This document shows positions 62,243 through 64,000 of a stretch of 64,000 nucleotides of DNA, one piece after another. A program made the translations under genes and the position numbers. Origin of the DNA: PALSA-894 sp963734185 (GTDB taxonomy: Bacteria > Pseudomonadota > Alphaproteobacteria > Rhizobiales > Xanthobacteraceae); contig CAVTGA010000002.1 of NCBI GenBank assembly GCA_963734185.1, positions 1,674,001-1,738,000 of the forward strand, given 5' to 3'. The notes beneath the pieces were generated by a model, which searched no databases, was not told the DNA's origin, and saw only the letters and a program-made list of their open reading frames with translations. The stretch's first letter is position 1; every line of letters starts with the position of its first letter.

Positions 62243-62574
62243 ATCCGCGGCGAAGCGCCGAGAGGCGCGCCGGCCGGCGATCCGGCCGGTGATCTCCGGC
62301 GCTCCGGAGATCGATCCGACCGCGAGGCGGATCACCGGGTGCGGCGTATCCGCACCAGCGCTTCCCGGCGCTTCGCTCCCCTCACCTTGGAGAGCGAGAA
62401 AGAGGATAAAGGGGACCCCGGCCCCCCACCCCAACCGGGCGCATCGCCTTGGCTGTTTGACAAGTGAATTAGGACCCGTAGCCCGGCTTGCGTGCAACGC
62501 AAGCCGGGATGGGCCTTACCGGCGCGTTGCGACCACCCCGGATTTCAGTGCCGCTTAATCCCGGGCTACGCTTG
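62243..62574. other. Gene-free stretch with consecutive hairpins and a REP element
   Basis: At 62264-62363 four hairpins follow each other: GGCCGGCGATCCGGCC, GATCTCCGGCGCTCCGGAGA, GATCCGACCGCGAGGCGGATC-like, and GGTGCGGCGTATCCGCACC. The right end (62474-62573) is a REP-like palindrome opening GTAGCCCGGCTTGCG and closing CCCGGGCTACG. No coding region is supported. Confidence 0.6.
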
Positions 62575-62943
62575 CTATTTCGGATGCGGCGTGGAGTGCA
62601 CCGCGGCGACCTGCCAGCGGCCCGCGTCCTCGATCCAGACCGAGAGGGCGACCGCGTCGATGAGCTTCGGCACATCGATACGCGTGAGATCGATGTTGAG
62701 ACGACAGTGCACCAGCGCGGTGCTGCCGTGAACCGAGACGCGCTCGTTGCTCGGCTTGATGCTGTGATAGTCCCACACCTTGTCGCGAACGCCGCGCAGG
62801 TAGCTGTCCTTGCTGTCGACCGCGCCGGACGAATGCGTGTAGATCAGATCGCGATGCAACAGCTCGTCGAGCGCGTCGACGTCGCCCGCGCACATCGCCT
62901 TGAACCGGCGCTGCTCGAGCGCAAGGATTTGGTCTGCGGTCAT
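62575..62943 (-). CDS. NTF2-like/SnoaL-like protein
   Basis: 122 aa from ATG 62943 (GGGAGG upstream). ADQILALEQRRFKAMCAGDV, LDELLHRDLIYTHSSG and ALVHCRLNIDLTRID, then RWQVAAVHSTP follow the cystatin/NTF2-like cone fold with the usual length. Such proteins are small enzymes or binding proteins; the role is unknown. Flanked on both sides by REP-like palindromes (62474-62573 and 62980-63066). Confidence 0.82.
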   Translation of the reverse strand: MTADQILALEQRRFKAMCAGDVDALDELLHRDLIYTHSSGAVDSKDSYLRGVRDKVWDYHSIKPSNERVSVHGSTALVHCRLNIDLTRIDVPKLIDAVALSVWIEDAGRWQVAAVHSTPHPK

Positions 62944-62979
62944 TTGGTCGCCTCCCATGCTGATTTTTGTCGATCGAGC

Positions 62980-63066
62980 GTAGCCCGGATTGCGCGGAGC
63001 GAAATCCGGGAATCGTGCCGCGCGGCGAGACCGCCCCGGGTTTCGCTGCGCTCAACCCGGGCTACG
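62980..63066. repeat. REP-like palindrome (GTAGCCCGG family)
   Basis: GTAGCCCGGATTGCGCGGAG with AATCCGGG on the left, CCCCGGGTTTCGCTGCGC and AACCCGGGCTACG on the right. Second copy of the element at 62474-62573. Confidence 0.8.
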
Positions 63067-63078
63067 AGGCTTCAACGG

Positions 63079-63240
63079 TTATCGCCGCCGCGTCTTCGCC
63101 TCGGGCGCGAGCGCCTCATCGACGATACGGCGGATGGCCTCGGGGCGGCCCGGCAGATCGGGCTGCTTGCGGCGCCAGTCGTCGAGGCGTTTCAACAGGT
63201 CTTCGTCCATGCGGACATTGATCTGGGGATTTTGTACCAT
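63079..63240 (-). CDS. Ribbon-helix-helix protein, 53 aa
   Basis: Read directly from the minus strand: ATG 63240 to TAA 63079-63081. The start MVQNPQINVRMDEDLLKRLD gives a beta strand (INVRM) followed by a helix (DEDLLKRLDDWRRKQ), then a second helix (RPEAIRRIVDEALA) after a PG turn: the MetJ/Arc ribbon-helix-helix fold of small DNA-binding proteins and antitoxins. No ribosome-binding site is obvious and no toxin gene is adjacent. Probably a free-standing regulator. Confidence 0.75.
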   Translation of the reverse strand: MVQNPQINVRMDEDLLKRLDDWRRKQPDLPGRPEAIRRIVDEALAPEAKTRRR

Positions 63241-63341
63241 GGGGGCTTGATACCAAGCTAGCTTTGTGATACCAAAATAGCGAGCCGGCCGGGTGCGATC
63301 AACACCCGCCCGGCTCTGACCCGAGCCAGGAGGATAAGTCC

Positions 63342-63836
63342 ATGGCTAAGGCTGAACCACGTTCTATCACACGGCGGAGCTTGCTTTCAGGCGCGGCCGC
63401 CGCTGTCCCGGCGGCGGTCATGCCGGCTGCAATCGTAACCGTTCCGGCCGCAGCCGTTGCGGCTGCGCCAGCGATCTCCGATCCGATCTTCACGGCAATC
63501 GAGGCGCACGTCCGCGCCTTTGCCGAGTTCGACGTCGTGCTCGACGACCTGGCGGCCGCCGAGCAGGTCGCGTGGCACGCGCCGCGCGGCAAACGCCGCG
63601 CCGCCAACAAGCGGCTCGCCGAGGCGCGCGCCGCCGAACGGCGCTTCGGAGACCTCGAGTCGGATGCCGTGGAGCGCCTGGTCGCGATCGTGCCGCAGAC
63701 GCTTGAGGGCGCGCTCGCCGTCTTGCGCTACATGCGCGAGCGCTTCGAGCGCGGCATGTGCGACGAGGACGAGTGCGTGGCGTTGCTTGAGTCGATCGAG
63801 GGGTGCCTGCACATGCGCTTGGCCGCGGCTTCGTGA
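63342..63836 (+). CDS. Tat-signal hypothetical protein
   Basis: 164 aa. ITRRSLLSGAAAAVPAAVMP is a twin-arginine signal, cleaved around residue 42. The mature part is helical and charged (FAEFDVVLDDLAAAEQVAWH, GKRRAANKRLAEARAAERRF), with a C-terminal YMRERFERGMCDEDECVALL segment holding two Cys. No domain recognised. AGGAGG lies about 10 bases upstream of the ATG. Confidence 0.65.
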   Translation: MAKAEPRSITRRSLLSGAAAAVPAAVMPAAIVTVPAAAVAAAPAISDPIFTAIEAHVRAFAEFDVVLDDLAAAEQVAWHAPRGKRRAANKRLAEARAAERRFGDLESDAVERLVAIVPQTLEGALAVLRYMRERFERGMCDEDECVALLESIEGCLHMRLAAAS

Positions 63837-63875
63837 GGTTAAGCGGTGCTGGTCCGTAGCCCAATCCCACTCTCC

Positions 63876-63966
63876 GTCATGCCCGCGCTTGTCGCGGGCA
63901 TCCACGTCTTTCTTTCCCGCAAGCAAGCAAGACGTGGATGGCCGGAACAAGTCCGGCCATGACGGA
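63876..63966. repeat. REP-type palindrome (TCATGCCCGCGCTTG family)
   Basis: CCGTCATGCCCGCGCTTGTC at the left pairs with GGCCGGAACAAGTCCGGCCA and TGACGG at the right; GACGTGGATG also pairs with CATCCACGTC. Same family as 50489-50622. Confidence 0.85.
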
Positions 63967-64000
63967 ACGAGACAGCCTCACCCAGCGACGCGATGCATTT

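Noticed and set aside
62153..62497. A 114-codon minus-strand open frame
   Set aside because: It is made almost entirely of the consecutive hairpins and part of a REP element.
63079..63836. A toxin-antitoxin pair formed by the ribbon-helix-helix protein and the Tat protein
   Set aside because: The genes are on opposite strands, and the second product carries an export signal and no toxin motif.

Overview
The window looks like chromosomal DNA of an alphaproteobacterium of the order Hyphomicrobiales (Bradyrhizobium, Pseudolabrys or Xanthobacteraceae type). This rests on the high G+C content, several classes of REP-like intergenic palindromes usual in that group, and a gene content rich in ABC, TRAP and TctC-type solute receptors, CaiB/BaiF CoA-transferases and M81 metallopeptidases. 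The species cannot be fixed from the sequence. There is one tRNA, tRNA-Arg(CCT), and no rRNA, CRISPR array, integrase or transposase.

Layout. 1-6.5 kb: a partial Spy/CpxP-like protein, the tRNA, a nitronate monooxygenase, a secreted beta-helix protein, an STN-domain protein, a dienelactone hydrolase and a small DUF6295-like protein. 6.8-12.1 kb: a TRAP transporter operon headed by a probable phosphonoacetaldehyde reductase and controlled by a divergent LysR gene. 12.1-28.2 kb: a complete peptide-type ABC transporter (+ strand, order A-D-F-B-C) meets a second one (- strand) tail to tail. The second system has two paralogous binding proteins flanking an M81 metallopeptidase and is followed by a TctC receptor. 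28.2-33.1 kb: three CoA-transferases and an acyl-CoA dehydrogenase, a likely organic-acid catabolic operon.

33.3-38.2 kb is an accessory island with lower G+C. A Fic protein diverges, across two near-identical palindromic operators, from a tightly overlapping operon. That operon encodes a small Gly-rich protein, a PfkB-kinase/nucleoside-deoxyribosyltransferase fusion, a QueC-like enzyme and a SagB-type flavoenzyme. A convergent OGG-like DNA glycosylase gene carries a frameshift. QueC-like and OGG-like enzymes also accompany type IV CBASS, and a QueC-like enzyme is part of Qat defence, but no nucleotide cyclase, TGT or Qat ATPase is present here. This island is my best candidate for an undescribed (probably defence or conflict) system.

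38.4-50.5 kb: a second M81 peptidase, an HNH-like protein, then diaminopropionate ammonia-lyase, D-carbamoylase, a cyclic amidohydrolase, RidA and a third peptide-type ABC transporter. Together these look like an uptake-and-degradation route for an unusual amino acid, ureido or peptide compound. 50.7-64 kb: a methyltransferase, a second Fic gene with its own palindrome, an ECF transporter (A-T-S) with a fused asymmetric ATPase, a CAP lipoprotein, an alpha/beta hydrolase, an acyl-CoA synthetase, a GNAT/CelD-type protein with a Wzx-like flippase, a FixK-type box before a tiny ORF, an NTF2-like protein, a ribbon-helix-helix protein too short for ordinary ORF calling, and a Tat-type hypothetical protein.

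Two repeat observations stand out: small perfect hairpins nested inside larger GC-rich palindromic repeats, and a palindromic element sitting between dppD and dppF flanked by a 25-bp duplication of the original stop/start junction.
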